The position numbers were made by a program, and so were the translations under genes. DNA of 64,000 nt from DASUAS01 sp963750045 (GTDB lineage Bacteria; Actinomycetota; Acidimicrobiia; IMCC26256; DASPTH01). Within the stretch, counting starts at the first letter, position 1; every line of letters starts with the position of its first letter. Positions 1 to 7,971 of the stretch are shown here, one piece after another. The notes below the pieces were generated by a model. That model saw nothing but the letters and a program-made list of their open reading frames with translations. It was not told the origin of the DNA and ran no database searches. The stretch covers positions 434,001 through 498,000 of the forward strand of contig CAVVPD010000004.1 of assembly GCA_963750045.1 (NCBI GenBank), written 5' to 3'.

Positions 1-161
1 ACGACGTCGCGCAGCTCGCTCTTGAGGTGTTGCTGCACACGCTTGAATTCGCGCATGCCCTTGCCCACCTGCCGGGCGATTTCGGGCATCTTTTCGGGGC
101 CGAAGACGAGCAACGCGACCACGAGGATCACGAGGATCTCGGCCGGGCCGAGCGAGGGCAT
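1..161 (-). CDS. tatA: Twin-arginine translocase subunit TatA/TatB (3' end outside window)
   Basis: Only the first 53 codons lie in the window. They encode a short N-terminus with the family's FGPEKMPEIARQVGK hinge and amphipathic helix after one hydrophobic membrane segment (ILVILVVALLVF). TatA/TatB forms the pore or receptor that exports folded proteins carrying twin-arginine signals across the cytoplasmic membrane. The ATG at 161 is preceded by a GGAAAGGA ribosome site. In mycobacteria tat genes follow pafBC, and here tatA lies on the same strand a few genes downstream of pafC. TatA and TatB cannot be separated without the C-terminus. Confidence 0.88.
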   Translation of the reverse strand, partial: MPSLGPAEILVILVVALLVFGPEKMPEIARQVGKGMREFKRVQQHLKSELRDV

Positions 162-197
162 CGGGGTTCCTTTCCGCCGGGCTGACCCGACGACAGC

Positions 198-452
198 CTA
201 ACCCCGTGGTTGCTGGTGCTCGGCGCGCTGGTCGACCGGGTCGGAGGGGCGGCCCGGCGGCGGGGCGTCGAGATGGCGCCGGGTGGTCCGGGTCTCGGTC
301 TGGACCCCGGCGACCTGGCGGGAGATCGCGTCGCGGAATTCGGTGAACTCACGCACCGAGGGCTCGACGTCGTCGGAGTGACGGTGGGATGCGTATGCCG
401 CGGCAACCGCCCCCAGCCCCAGGACCCCCACGACCACCCAGACGGCCACCAT
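198..452 (-). CDS. Small single-pass membrane protein, unknown function
   Basis: This encodes 84 residues. An N-terminal hydrophobic helix (residues about 2-21, VAVWVVVGVLGLGAVAAAY) is followed by a charged cytoplasmic-type tail with a Pro/Arg-rich end. It starts 9 nt after the stop of the zinc-ribbon gene at 462-806 and lies upstream of tatA on the same strand, so the three probably form one transcript. I do not recognise a family. The call rests on position, membrane helix and the absence of a better frame. Confidence 0.55.
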   Translation of the reverse strand: MVAVWVVVGVLGLGAVAAAYASHRHSDDVEPSVREFTEFRDAISRQVAGVQTETRTTRRHLDAPPPGRPSDPVDQRAEHQQPRG

Positions 453-461
453 GAGCGAATA

Positions 462-806
462 CTACTCCGGTGTCGTTCTGCGCACCAAGGCCACGAGCTG
501 CTGGAACCAGGTGTCGCCCTCGAGCAGGACGTGCAGGTCGAGCAGGTCGTCGGGCGTCAGTGGCGGTCCGGAACGTGGTTCGGCCAGCTCGGCAGGCCAG
601 CGCCACATCTCGTGGGGCGCACCCGCCGAGACCAGCAGGTCCACGATGCGGGGGCTGGCCGCCCGGTGGACGGTCTGCTCACACGCGGGACACGTGAAGC
701 GGTACGCGCTGGGTGTCTCGTCGTCACTGCACACGCGTACGGTGAGGTCGTGGATCTGAAGTTGCACGTCCCCGCACGCCGGGCATTGGGCTCGAACGGT
801 CGTCAT
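462..806 (-). CDS. Zinc-ribbon protein, unknown function
   Basis: This is a 114-residue protein with two CPAC knuckles (residues about 8-11 and 40-43) separated by about 30 residues, the layout of a small zinc ribbon. The rest is helical and acidic, with no further motif. The ATG at 806 has a strong GGGAGGTGG ribosome site 6-8 nt upstream, which fixes the start and rules out longer upstream versions of the frame. It is divergent from the phosphodiesterase gene at 916 and probably leads a small operon running toward tatA. Its role is unknown; nucleic-acid or protein binding would fit the fold. Confidence 0.7.
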   Translation of the reverse strand: MTTVRAQCPACGDVQLQIHDLTVRVCSDDETPSAYRFTCPACEQTVHRAASPRIVDLLVSAGAPHEMWRWPAELAEPRSGPPLTPDDLLDLHVLLEGDTWFQQLVALVRRTTPE

Positions 807-915
807 GGAGGGCCCACCTCCCAGAAGCTCGTGGCCCACTTGTGTGCAGGATCGGCACGTCGGCGGGGGCACTTGAGAGCCGGTCTGCGCGCGTGTCATG
901 GGTAACAATCCCCGT

Positions 916-1608
916 GTGAGCCCTCCGATCACCTTCGCCCACCGCGGCGCCAGCGCGGACGCACCCGAGAACACCGTCGCTGCCTTCCGGCTCGCGCTCG
1001 AACTGGGTGCCCGGGGCCTCGAGTCGGATGCCCGGCTGTCGAGCGACGGCCAGGCGGTCCTCGTCCACGGGTCGATCGCCCGCCAGGGCTGGCGACGGAA
1101 GCGGGTGGCCGCCACTCCGGCCGAGGAGCTGGCGGGGCTCGACGTGCCGCGCCTGGCCGACCTCTACGCCGAGCTGGGCGCCGACTACGAGCTCTCGCTC
1201 GACGTCTACGACCCCGCGGCGGGCACGGCCCTGCTGGACGCCGCCGTGGCCGCGGGTGCCACCGACCGGCTCTGGCTGTGCTCCTCCAAGCTGGCGCTGC
1301 TCGGCTCGTTGGGCGCGCTGGCCCCCGACGCCCACCTCGTGCATTCGATCCGCCGCCGAGCCGTCGGCGTGCCGCTGGAGCGCCACGCCGCCCGGCTGGC
1401 CGAAGCGGGCGTCGAGGTCGTCAACATGCACCGGTCGGACTGGACCGCGGGCCTCGTCGGCCTCTTCCACCGGTTCGGGGTGAAGGCCTTCGCGTGGGAC
1501 GTGCAGGAGGTACGTCACCTCCGCGACGTGATGACCATGGGTGTCGACGCGGTCTACTCCGACCACGTCGCCCGCATGGTCGCCACCGTCGCCGAATGGA
1601 GCTGCTGA
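916..1608 (+). CDS. Glycerophosphodiester phosphodiesterase family protein
   Basis: A TIM-barrel GDPD-type enzyme of 231 residues, expected to hydrolyse glycerophosphodiesters to glycerol-3-phosphate and an alcohol. The diagnostic start FAHRGASADAPENT holds the catalytic His-Arg and the Glu of the HRG...ENT motif. A second His (LVHGS) and a late DVQEV / GVDAVYSDH segment match the end of the barrel. It is slightly short for the family, which averages about 240. GTG 916 is chosen over the in-frame ATG at 898 because the conserved domain begins six residues after it and an AT-rich TAACAAT box lies just upstream, as expected for a leaderless start. Confidence 0.85.
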   Translation: MSPPITFAHRGASADAPENTVAAFRLALELGARGLESDARLSSDGQAVLVHGSIARQGWRRKRVAATPAEELAGLDVPRLADLYAELGADYELSLDVYDPAAGTALLDAAVAAGATDRLWLCSSKLALLGSLGALAPDAHLVHSIRRRAVGVPLERHAARLAEAGVEVVNMHRSDWTAGLVGLFHRFGVKAFAWDVQEVRHLRDVMTMGVDAVYSDHVARMVATVAEWSC

Positions 1609-1639
1609 TCCGGCCGCTCGTCGCCGCGGATGGGCTTCC

Positions 1640-2413
1640 TCAGAGCAGCCCGATCCGGTTCGGCGGCCAGATGCGGACGAAGACGCGGCCGACGATGCTC
1701 GACTCCTTGATCGGGCCGTTGGCGCGCGCGTCCGAGGAGTTGGTGCGGTTGTCGCCCATCACGAACACCTTGCCCGCCGGCACCTTGCAGCCACCTTCCG
1801 GGCTGCCGTTCGGCCCGACCGGATCGCACACCAGCGCCTTCTTGCCCGCGGTGTCGGTGATGTAGGGCAGAGTGGTCGGCATCGTCGTGACCGTGCCCTT
1901 CGGCAGGTAGCTCTCGGTGAGGAGCCGTCCGTCGATGCACACCCGGTCGGTCTCGCACTGGGTGATCGTCTCGCCGGGCAGCGCGATGACGCGCTTCACC
2001 AGGTCGCTGATGCCCGCACGGTGCCACTCCACGTTGGGCTCCGCCGCGAACACGACGATGTCGCCCCGGTGGAGGTCGTGGAGGTCGTAGCTCAGCTTGT
2101 TCACGAGGACCCGGTCACCGACCTCGAGGGTCGGGACCATCGACTCCGACGGGATGTAGAAGGCCTGGAAGAGGAAGGTCTTGATGACGATCGCGATGAC
2201 GATCGCGACCGCGATGAGGACGCCCCACTCGAGCAGCGCCCGCTTGGGGCTGCGCGTGGGTGCCGCCCCGGTGTCGTCGGCGCCCGCCGTTGCGCCATCG
2301 CCCCCGGGATCGTCGGGACCGTTGCCCCCGCCGGAACCGTTGCCCGACAACGGGGGCGCCGCCCCGGTCGGCGTGTCGACGGCGATGGGGGCGTCGACGT
2401 CGTCGGGGGTCAC
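1640..2413 (-). CDS. lepB: Signal peptidase I
   Basis: Type I signal peptidase of about 257 residues that cleaves Sec and Tat signal peptides outside the membrane. A Gly/Pro-rich cytoplasmic N-terminus is followed by one membrane helix (LLEWGVLIAVAIVIAIVIKT). Next come box B with the catalytic serine (IPSESMVPTL), box D with the catalytic lysine (VKRVIALPGE) and box E (VMGDNRTNSSDAR). The GTG at 2413 is preferred because GGAG lies 8 nt upstream; an in-frame GTG at 2452 is the alternative. It follows pafC on the same strand after a 79-nt gap and faces the phosphodiesterase gene tail to tail. Confidence 0.93.
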   Translation of the reverse strand: MTPDDVDAPIAVDTPTGAAPPLSGNGSGGGNGPDDPGGDGATAGADDTGAAPTRSPKRALLEWGVLIAVAIVIAIVIKTFLFQAFYIPSESMVPTLEVGDRVLVNKLSYDLHDLHRGDIVVFAAEPNVEWHRAGISDLVKRVIALPGETITQCETDRVCIDGRLLTESYLPKGTVTTMPTTLPYITDTAGKKALVCDPVGPNGSPEGGCKVPAGKVFVMGDNRTNSSDARANGPIKESSIVGRVFVRIWPPNRIGLL

Positions 2414-2492
2414 CGAGGTTGCTCCACTCCCCCATCCTCGCAGATCCACCACCCTGAACCGGACGCGGGCCGGTCGCGGGAACCCCCGCGGA

Positions 2493-3437
2493 TCAGGAGT
2501 CGCGATAGCGGCGCCGCAGGCGCCCGGCGGCGGCAGCGCCGAGGCTGACGAGCTCGGGCGGAGCCACCACGCGGGCGTCGGGCCCGAGCGCGACCAGCAG
2601 CCGCTCGAGCCACGCCGGCTCGCTGATCGCCAGCACCACCTCGTGCGATCCGTCGTCCCGCCGGACGACCGACTCGTGGGGGTGGCTCTCCACGACCCAC
2701 TCGGCGCTCGGGGCCAACTGCAGCGTGACCCGGGGGTCCTCGGGCCGCGGCCGGTACACCAGCTCGCGCGCGTCGTCGTCGGTGCGTGACGCCGGGTCGA
2801 AGTGCTCCCCGGTGTCGCGCACGGCGCGGACGCGGTCGACGCGGAAGAGCCGTTCCGCTCCGGCCCGGTGGCACCACGCGGCCACGTACCACGCCCCGAA
2901 CGCGTGGAAGACCCGCCACGAATCGATCACCCGCGTGGTCATCTCGTCGCGGGCGAACGAGAAGTAGTCGATCTCGACACGTTCGTCGGCCGCGGCCGCG
3001 TCCTGGAGCCGCTCGAGGTGGTCGCTCGCCCCCACGTCGACCGCGAGGCCGCCGCGCGCGCCGAGGGCGCCGTCGAGCTTGTCGAGCGCAGTCGCGAGGG
3101 GGCCGTCGGTGTCGGAGCCCGGCACCGCCAGGAGCGCGCGACCGGCGGCGAGGAGCGCGAGCCCTTCGGCCGGGGTGAGGCGCAGCGGGCGTTCGAAGTA
3201 CTCGGCGAGGCGGATCTCGACCGCGCCGTCGATCACCGTGACGTCGATGAGACGGTCGGCGGTGTAGGGCGGGAGCCCGCACATGGGGAGCAGCTCCAGG
3301 TCGCGCTCGAGCTCGCGCTCGGAGACCTCGAAGCGCGCCGCGAGCTCGGTCAGGGTGACGCCGGGATGGGCGAGGATCCACGGCACCAGCGCGAGCACGC
3401 GCTGCAGGCGCGGACCGACGAGCGGGCGGGGGCTCAT
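2493..3437 (-). CDS. pafC: WYL-domain transcription regulator PafC
   Basis: A 314-residue protein with an N-terminal winged-helix region (LTELAARFEVSERELERDLELL) and a WYL-type ligand domain, including the FHAFGAWYVAAWCHRAG and FRVDRVRAV segments. In mycobacteria PafB and PafC form the activator of the LexA-independent DNA-damage response and sit next to pafA. The ATG overlaps the pafB stop as ATGA, so translation should be coupled. A longer in-frame extension upstream is rejected because it lies wholly inside pafB. Confidence 0.9.
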   Translation of the reverse strand: MSPRPLVGPRLQRVLALVPWILAHPGVTLTELAARFEVSERELERDLELLPMCGLPPYTADRLIDVTVIDGAVEIRLAEYFERPLRLTPAEGLALLAAGRALLAVPGSDTDGPLATALDKLDGALGARGGLAVDVGASDHLERLQDAAAADERVEIDYFSFARDEMTTRVIDSWRVFHAFGAWYVAAWCHRAGAERLFRVDRVRAVRDTGEHFDPASRTDDDARELVYRPRPEDPRVTLQLAPSAEWVVESHPHESVVRRDDGSHEVVLAISEPAWLERLLVALGPDARVVAPPELVSLGAAAAGRLRRRYRDS

Positions 3438-4363
3438 GAGCTCCTCGCGACGGCGTCGAGCCAGGCCACCATGTCGGCGCGCAGCTCGGGCGGCGACAGC
3501 ACCTCGGCGTGGTCGAGGAGGTCGATCACCCACGAGCGGAAGGCGGCCCGGTTCACGACCGGGAGCTCGATCACGACCGCGCCGTCGTCGTGGCGCTCGA
3601 CCACGGCCTCGACCCCGACCTGCTCGACCACCCATCCGGCGCGGGGCGCGTCGACGAGCACGTGCGCGGCGACGGGCTGGTCTTCGCCGTAGGTCATCGG
3701 GTCGGCCCGCACGTAGTCCGCCGGGTCGATCCCCTCGGGCGGGGTGAACGCGCCGTCGGGCCCGATCTGCGGCTCGTCGTCGATGCGGTCGACGCGGAAC
3801 GCCCGCGGGGCGTCGCGGTCGCGGTCGTGGCCCACGACGTACCAGTGACCGGAGCGCAGCACCACGCCGTACGGGTCGAGGCGGCGGCGGGCTCCCCGGT
3901 GCGAGAAGGTCACCGTGGCGTGGCGGCGCACCGCGTCGAACAACAGCGCCAGCCCCGGCGTCACGCCGAGCTCGGCGACGGGAGCGTCGGCCCCCTGCCC
4001 GGTCAGGCCGCCGAGCTTCGCCAGGCCCTCCCGGCCGGCGTCTCCCTCGAGCCGCACCGCGGTGACGGCCACGTGCAGCGCGGCCAGCTCGGCGTCGGTG
4101 AGCGCCAGCTCGGGCAGGTAGTAGTCCTCCGGGCGGATGCGGTAGGCCTGCTCGGCACCGAAGCCGTCGACGGTCTCGACCCGGATCGGCACCCCGAGCT
4201 CGCGCAGCGTCTCCTTGTCCCGTTCGAACTGGCGCCGCCGGGCGCTCTTCTCGTCCGGGTAGCGCGGCTCGACGCGCTCCGACAGCTCGTCGAGGCTGAG
4301 CGGCCGCCGGGTGTCGAGCAGGGTCGCGGTGAGGTTCACGAGCCGTTCGAGGCGGTCAACCAT
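3434..4363 (-). CDS. pafB: WYL-domain transcription regulator PafB
   Basis: A 309-residue partner of PafC. The N-terminal helix-turn-helix (LERLVNLTATLLDTRRPLSL) is followed by an arginine-rich DNA-reading helix (SARRRQFERDKETLRELG) and a WYL domain with LRSGHWYVVGHDRDRD and FRVDRIDD. By analogy with mycobacterial PafBC it would bind a damage-generated signal and redirect RNA polymerase to repair promoters. It overlaps the upstream DUF3866 gene by 8 nt and pafC by 4 nt, within one continuous operon pafA-DUF3866-pafB-pafC. Confidence 0.9.
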   Translation of the reverse strand: MVDRLERLVNLTATLLDTRRPLSLDELSERVEPRYPDEKSARRRQFERDKETLRELGVPIRVETVDGFGAEQAYRIRPEDYYLPELALTDAELAALHVAVTAVRLEGDAGREGLAKLGGLTGQGADAPVAELGVTPGLALLFDAVRRHATVTFSHRGARRRLDPYGVVLRSGHWYVVGHDRDRDAPRAFRVDRIDDEPQIGPDGAFTPPEGIDPADYVRADPMTYGEDQPVAAHVLVDAPRAGWVVEQVGVEAVVERHDDGAVVIELPVVNRAAFRSWVIDLLDHAEVLSPPELRADMVAWLDAVARSS

Positions 4364-5438
4364 CGCCTGGCGTCCCGCTGATGCGCTCGGCGGCCAGCGT
4401 GCCGGCGGCGGCGGCGGCCTGGAAGAGCGCGGGGTCCGCTGCCGCGGGTCGGCCCATCGAGATGATCGACAGTCCGTGGCGAGCAAAGAGCTCGAGCGCG
4501 TCGGGCGCGTCGACGTCCACCAGGTCGTGACGCCGGTCGATCCCCGCGGCGGCGAGGTCGGCGCGCAGACGGCGGTCGTGCTCGGGGTCGGCCAGCCGCG
4601 GCACCGCGACGAGGGCGCGCTCTCGGGTGGCGACGCGCAACGCGGTCGCGCTGTGGTGCGAGAGTCCGAGGTGGCGGTCGCGCGTGTCGGCGAACGAGAT
4701 GCGGAGGCAGGCGACGGCCACCCCGCCGAGGGCGTGGGCGGCGTCGAGGATCGGGCCCACCTCCATGCCGCTGAAGCCCAGGCGCGTGTTGGTGCCGACG
4801 ATGCCGGGGCCCATCACGACGACGGCGGCGTCGGCGCGCGCGACGTGGCGGGCCACCGCGAGGGCGGAGAACACCGACACCGCTTCGAAGTCGCCGCCGA
4901 AGGCGTGACCGCAGGTGATGGTGGCGTCGAGCAGGCCGGCGTCGCCGAGGGTGGCGACGAGGTCGGACAACGCGAGCGGGAGCCCGGCACCGTCGGTCAT
5001 CACGTAGGCCAGGGACGCGCCGGGCGCGCGCTCCTTGAACGCGGCCGCGACGGCCGGCAGCTGGCTGTGCAGCGCGGCTGCGACCACCGGCATGCCGTCG
5101 ATCGACTCGACCTCGGCGAGCGATTCGAGGTGCTCCTCCGTGCTCCCGACGTCGACCTGGAGGCTGGTGTAGCGACCTTTGATGATGTGGCCGGGGCCGG
5201 CTTCGCTCCACTCGTCGCGCGTGAGGTTCCAGTGCACCACGTGCCAGCCGCCGGTTCCGAGCCCGAGCTCGACCGCGGTGGTGTTGACCACGACCCGGTC
5301 CCCGAGGCCCACCGGTCCGGTGAGCTGCGAGAGCGCGTATGCCCGTTCCGGCCCGTTGCCGAGGTCGACCTCGACCCGCTGCAACCCGCGCCGCGACTCG
5401 AGCAGGGTCACGACCTCCCCGGTCCGGAACGACGGCAT
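4356..5438 (-). CDS. DUF3866 family protein
   Basis: A 360-residue soluble protein matching the DUF3866 family by length and by glycine-rich blocks such as VVVMGPGIVGTNTRLGFSGM and CGHAFGGDFEAVSVF. No catalytic chemistry is established. The starting ATG has no clear ribosome site, and the gene lies 12 nt after the pafA stop, so it may depend on coupled translation. It overlaps pafB by 8 nt. Its place inside the pafA-pafB-pafC operon suggests a link to pupylation or to the PafBC damage response, but that is inference only. Confidence 0.8.
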   Translation of the reverse strand: MPSFRTGEVVTLLESRRGLQRVEVDLGNGPERAYALSQLTGPVGLGDRVVVNTTAVELGLGTGGWHVVHWNLTRDEWSEAGPGHIIKGRYTSLQVDVGSTEEHLESLAEVESIDGMPVVAAALHSQLPAVAAAFKERAPGASLAYVMTDGAGLPLALSDLVATLGDAGLLDATITCGHAFGGDFEAVSVFSALAVARHVARADAAVVVMGPGIVGTNTRLGFSGMEVGPILDAAHALGGVAVACLRISFADTRDRHLGLSHHSATALRVATRERALVAVPRLADPEHDRRLRADLAAAGIDRRHDLVDVDAPDALELFARHGLSIISMGRPAAADPALFQAAAAAGTLAAERISGTPGDG

Positions 5439-5450
5439 GGAGGGAACGAC

Positions 5451-6809
5451 CTAGAGACTGGCGATGAGTCGCTCGACGCGGTCGTCGCGTGACTTGAACG
5501 GGTCTTTGCAGAGCACCGTGCGCTGCGCCTGGTCGTTGAGCTTCAGGTGCACCCAGTCGACCGTGTAGTCGCGCTTGCGCTCCTTCGCCCGCTTGATGAA
5601 CGCGCCGCGCAGGCGCGCCCGCGTCGTCTGCGGTGGTGTGGAGGTCGCTTCGTCGATCGCCTCGTCGGTGGCGGTGCGTTCGACCGCGCCGCGCCGTTCG
5701 AGCAGGTAGTAGAGCGAGCGGGCCCGGGTCACGTCGTGGTAGGCGAGGTCGAGGAGGGCGACCCGCGGGTTGGTGAGCGCGAGGTCGTGGCGCTCGCGGT
5801 AGGCCTCGATCATGTGGTACTTGATGACCCAGTCGACCTCGGTGGCGAGCTTCAACGGGTCGTTCTCGAGGTGGGTCATCACGTGCTCCCACATCGACAG
5901 CGCCTGCTCCTCGAGAGGCGAGAGCCCACGGCGCTTGGCGAACTGCAGCGCCCGCTGCAGGTACTCGGCCTGCATCTCGACCGCCGACAGCTCGCGACCG
6001 TTCGCCAGGCGCACGCGCCGGCGGCACGTGATGTCGTGGCTGATCTCACGGATGGCGCGAATGGGGTTCTCGAGCGTGAGGTCGCGCCAGGGACGCGAGT
6101 CCTCTTCGAGCATCCGCAGCACGATCGACATCGTGCCGACCTTGAGGAACGTGGTGTACTCGCTCATGTTCGAGTCGCCGACGATCACGTGGAGGCGCCG
6201 GAAGCGCTCGGCGTCGGCGTGGGGCTCGTCGCGGGTGTTGATGATGGGGCGCGAGCGGGTGGTGGCGCTCGAGACACCCTCCCAGATGTGCTCGGCACGT
6301 TGGCTCACGCAGTACATCGCGCCGCGTGCCGTCTGCAGGACCTTGCCGGCACCCGCGTAGACCTGGCGGGTCACGAGGAACGGGATGAGGACGTCGGTGA
6401 ACTTGGTGAAGTCGCCCTCGCGCTCGACGAGGTAGTTCTCGTGACAGCCGTACGAGTTCCCGGCGGAGTCGGTGTTGTTCTTGAAGAGGTAGACCTCGCC
6501 GCGGATGCCCTCCTCCCGGAGGCGCTGCTCGGCGCTGCGCACGAGGCCCTCGAGGATGCGCTCCCCCGCCTTGTCGTGCACGACCAGCTCGGCGATGGAG
6601 TCGCACTCGGGCGTTGCGTACTCGGGATGACTGCCGACGTCGAGGTAGAGGCGGGCGCCGTTCTCGAGGAACACGTTGCTCGACCGGCCCCACGACACCA
6701 CTCGGCGGAACAGGTAGCGGGCGACCTCGTCGGGACTGAGGCGCCGCTGGCCGCGCAGGGTGCACGTGACGCCGTACTCGTTCTCGAGCCCGAAGATGCG
6801 TCGCTCCAC
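5451..6809 (-). CDS. pafA: Pup-protein ligase PafA
   Basis: Ligates the C-terminal glutamate of Pup to lysines of target proteins, using ATP in a glutamine-synthetase-like fold. The 452-residue length equals typical PafA. FGLENEYGV (residues 6-14) begins the ATP-binding strand, LYLDVGSHPEYATPEC carries the catalytic aspartate (D57 here), and YLFKNNTDSAGNSYGCHENYL and IVGDSNMSEY are family blocks. The GTG at 6809 is chosen because the conserved MERRIFGLENEYG end begins there and a TAGCCT box lies 7 nt upstream, predicting a leaderless mRNA. It heads the operon with DUF3866, pafB and pafC. Confidence 0.96.
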   Translation of the reverse strand: MERRIFGLENEYGVTCTLRGQRRLSPDEVARYLFRRVVSWGRSSNVFLENGARLYLDVGSHPEYATPECDSIAELVVHDKAGERILEGLVRSAEQRLREEGIRGEVYLFKNNTDSAGNSYGCHENYLVEREGDFTKFTDVLIPFLVTRQVYAGAGKVLQTARGAMYCVSQRAEHIWEGVSSATTRSRPIINTRDEPHADAERFRRLHVIVGDSNMSEYTTFLKVGTMSIVLRMLEEDSRPWRDLTLENPIRAIREISHDITCRRRVRLANGRELSAVEMQAEYLQRALQFAKRRGLSPLEEQALSMWEHVMTHLENDPLKLATEVDWVIKYHMIEAYRERHDLALTNPRVALLDLAYHDVTRARSLYYLLERRGAVERTATDEAIDEATSTPPQTTRARLRGAFIKRAKERKRDYTVDWVHLKLNDQAQRTVLCKDPFKSRDDRVERLIASL

Positions 6810-6816
6810 CGCCGCG

Positions 6817-6822
6817 AGGCTA
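6817..6822 (-). promoter_or_regulatory. Predicted -10 box of leaderless pafA mRNA
   Basis: TAGCCT ends 7 nt before the pafA GTG. No ribosome site is present. The spacing places the transcription start at or next to the first base of the start codon. Confidence 0.65.
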
Positions 6823-6888
6823 GTGGCACGATGCGCGCGGGCAGCACCGCCGTGGGATCCCGGGTGCCCGAGCGAACTCGGCCGGTCG

Positions 6889-6894
6889 TACCAT
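6889..6894 (+). promoter_or_regulatory. Predicted -10 box, leaderless start at 6901
   Basis: TACCAT is followed by exactly 6 nt and then ATG 6901. The short leaderless spacing recurs across the window. Confidence 0.6.
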
Positions 6895-6900
6895 CTGCCC

Positions 6901-7269
6901 ATGGAAGGCCGAGTGCCCATGGCTCCACTGACGTGGGTGGCGGGCGCGTTCCGAGCCCGCGTCCTGGCGGCACGCCTCGAGTCCGAGGGCATCGACGCAC
7001 AACTCCGCGGCGCGCTCGACAGCCCCTACGGCCTCACGGTGGGTGACATGGCCCGGGTCGACGTCTACGTCCCGGAGGACCAGCTGGCGGACGCCCGCTA
7101 CGTGCTGCTCGCCGACGAGGTCGATGCCACGCTCGTCGCGCCGACCGACTGGTGGGACGCGGGCGCCGATCGGCCGCCTCGGCGGCGGCCGTGGTTGTGG
7201 TGGGTGGCTGCGATCTTGCTCGTGGTGGCCGTGCTGGGCACGCTCCTCGGCGCCGTGCGCCACTGGTGA
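6901..7269 (+). CDS. DUF2007-like signal-transducer domain with C-terminal membrane anchor
   Basis: A 122-residue protein. The N-terminal two thirds (FRARVLAARLESEGIDAQLRG, then VDVYVPEDQLADARYVL) resembles the small DUF2007 'putative signal transducing' fold, in which a short alpha-beta unit measures position along a chain. It ends with a WW-rich membrane helix (LWWVAAILLVVAVLGTLLGA). It lies between pafA and prcA on the opposite strand and is convergent with prcA. ATG 6901 is preferred over ATG 6919 because of the TACCAT box 6 nt upstream. Function unknown. Confidence 0.72.
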   Translation: MEGRVPMAPLTWVAGAFRARVLAARLESEGIDAQLRGALDSPYGLTVGDMARVDVYVPEDQLADARYVLLADEVDATLVAPTDWWDAGADRPPRRRPWLWWVAAILLVVAVLGTLLGAVRHW

Positions 7270-7287
7270 GACGCCGGCGGTCGCGGC

Positions 7288-7971
7288 TCAGCCGGCGGCG
7301 AGGATCTCGGCCAGCTCCTCACCCTGGATGCGGCGGAACGCCCGCCGCGGCTTCGAGCGGTCGAGGATCGCGACCTCGAGCTGATCCGCGGCGAGCAGCG
7401 TGTCGGGACCTCCGAGCACGGCCGCGCCGAGCCGGATGGCCGCGCCGGAGTCGAGCTCGGAGTTGTAGCGCGACTCGAGCGCCTCCGCGACCTGTTCCGC
7501 CTGGCCGCCGAGGACCGTGCTGCCTTCTTCGTCCATGACGGTGCCGTCGTAGAGGATGTGGTACAGCTCGTCGTCCTCGACCGTCTCGCCGACCTGCGCG
7601 AGGAGGATCTCCACCTCGTACGGCTTCATCTCGTGGGTGAAGACCTGGCCGAGCGTCTGGCCGTAGGCGTTGGCGAGCGCGCGGGCGTTGACGTCTTCGC
7701 GGGCGAACGAGTAGCCCTTGAGGTCCGCCTGTCGCACTCCCGCGACGCGCAGCATCTCGAACTCGTTGTACTTGCCGACGCCCGCGAAGGCGATGTGGTC
7801 GTAGATCTCGCTGATCTTGTAGAGCGTGCGGAACACGTTCTCGGCGACGAGCACGATGCCGTCGCTCACGCTGAAGCCGACGAGGCTGCGCCCGCGGGCG
7901 ATGCCCTTCCACACGTAGTCCGCGCGGTCCTTCATCATCTGTTCCGGCGGCACGTAGAAGGGCATGCTCAC
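7288..7971 (-). CDS. prcA: 20S proteasome alpha subunit
   Basis: Forms the outer gating rings of the actinobacterial 20S core. The 227-residue protein starts with the gating segment and YVPPEQMMKDRADYVWKGIA, continues with the RSLVGFSVSDGIVLVAEN strand, and lacks the catalytic N-terminal threonine, as expected for alpha. GTG at 7971 overlaps the prcB stop (GTGA), so prcB and prcA are translationally coupled and made in equal amounts. The order pup-prcB-prcA is the canonical one. Confidence 0.95.
   Translation of the reverse strand: MSMPFYVPPEQMMKDRADYVWKGIARGRSLVGFSVSDGIVLVAENVFRTLYKISEIYDHIAFAGVGKYNEFEMLRVAGVRQADLKGYSFAREDVNARALANAYGQTLGQVFTHEMKPYEVEILLAQVGETVEDDELYHILYDGTVMDEEGSTVLGGQAEQVAEALESRYNSELDSGAAIRLGAAVLGGPDTLLAADQLEVAILDRSKPRRAFRRIQGEELAEILAAG

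Noticed and set aside
4311..7046. Long open frames on the plus strand opposite pafA, DUF3866 and pafB
   Set aside because: They are the Arg/Gly/Val-rich shadows expected opposite GC-rich genes; no motif, and the minus-strand genes are certain.
7270..7295. Possible bidirectional terminator between 6901-7269 and prcA
   Set aside because: GCCGGC repeats could pair, but there is no T-run and one arm lies inside prcA; too weak.
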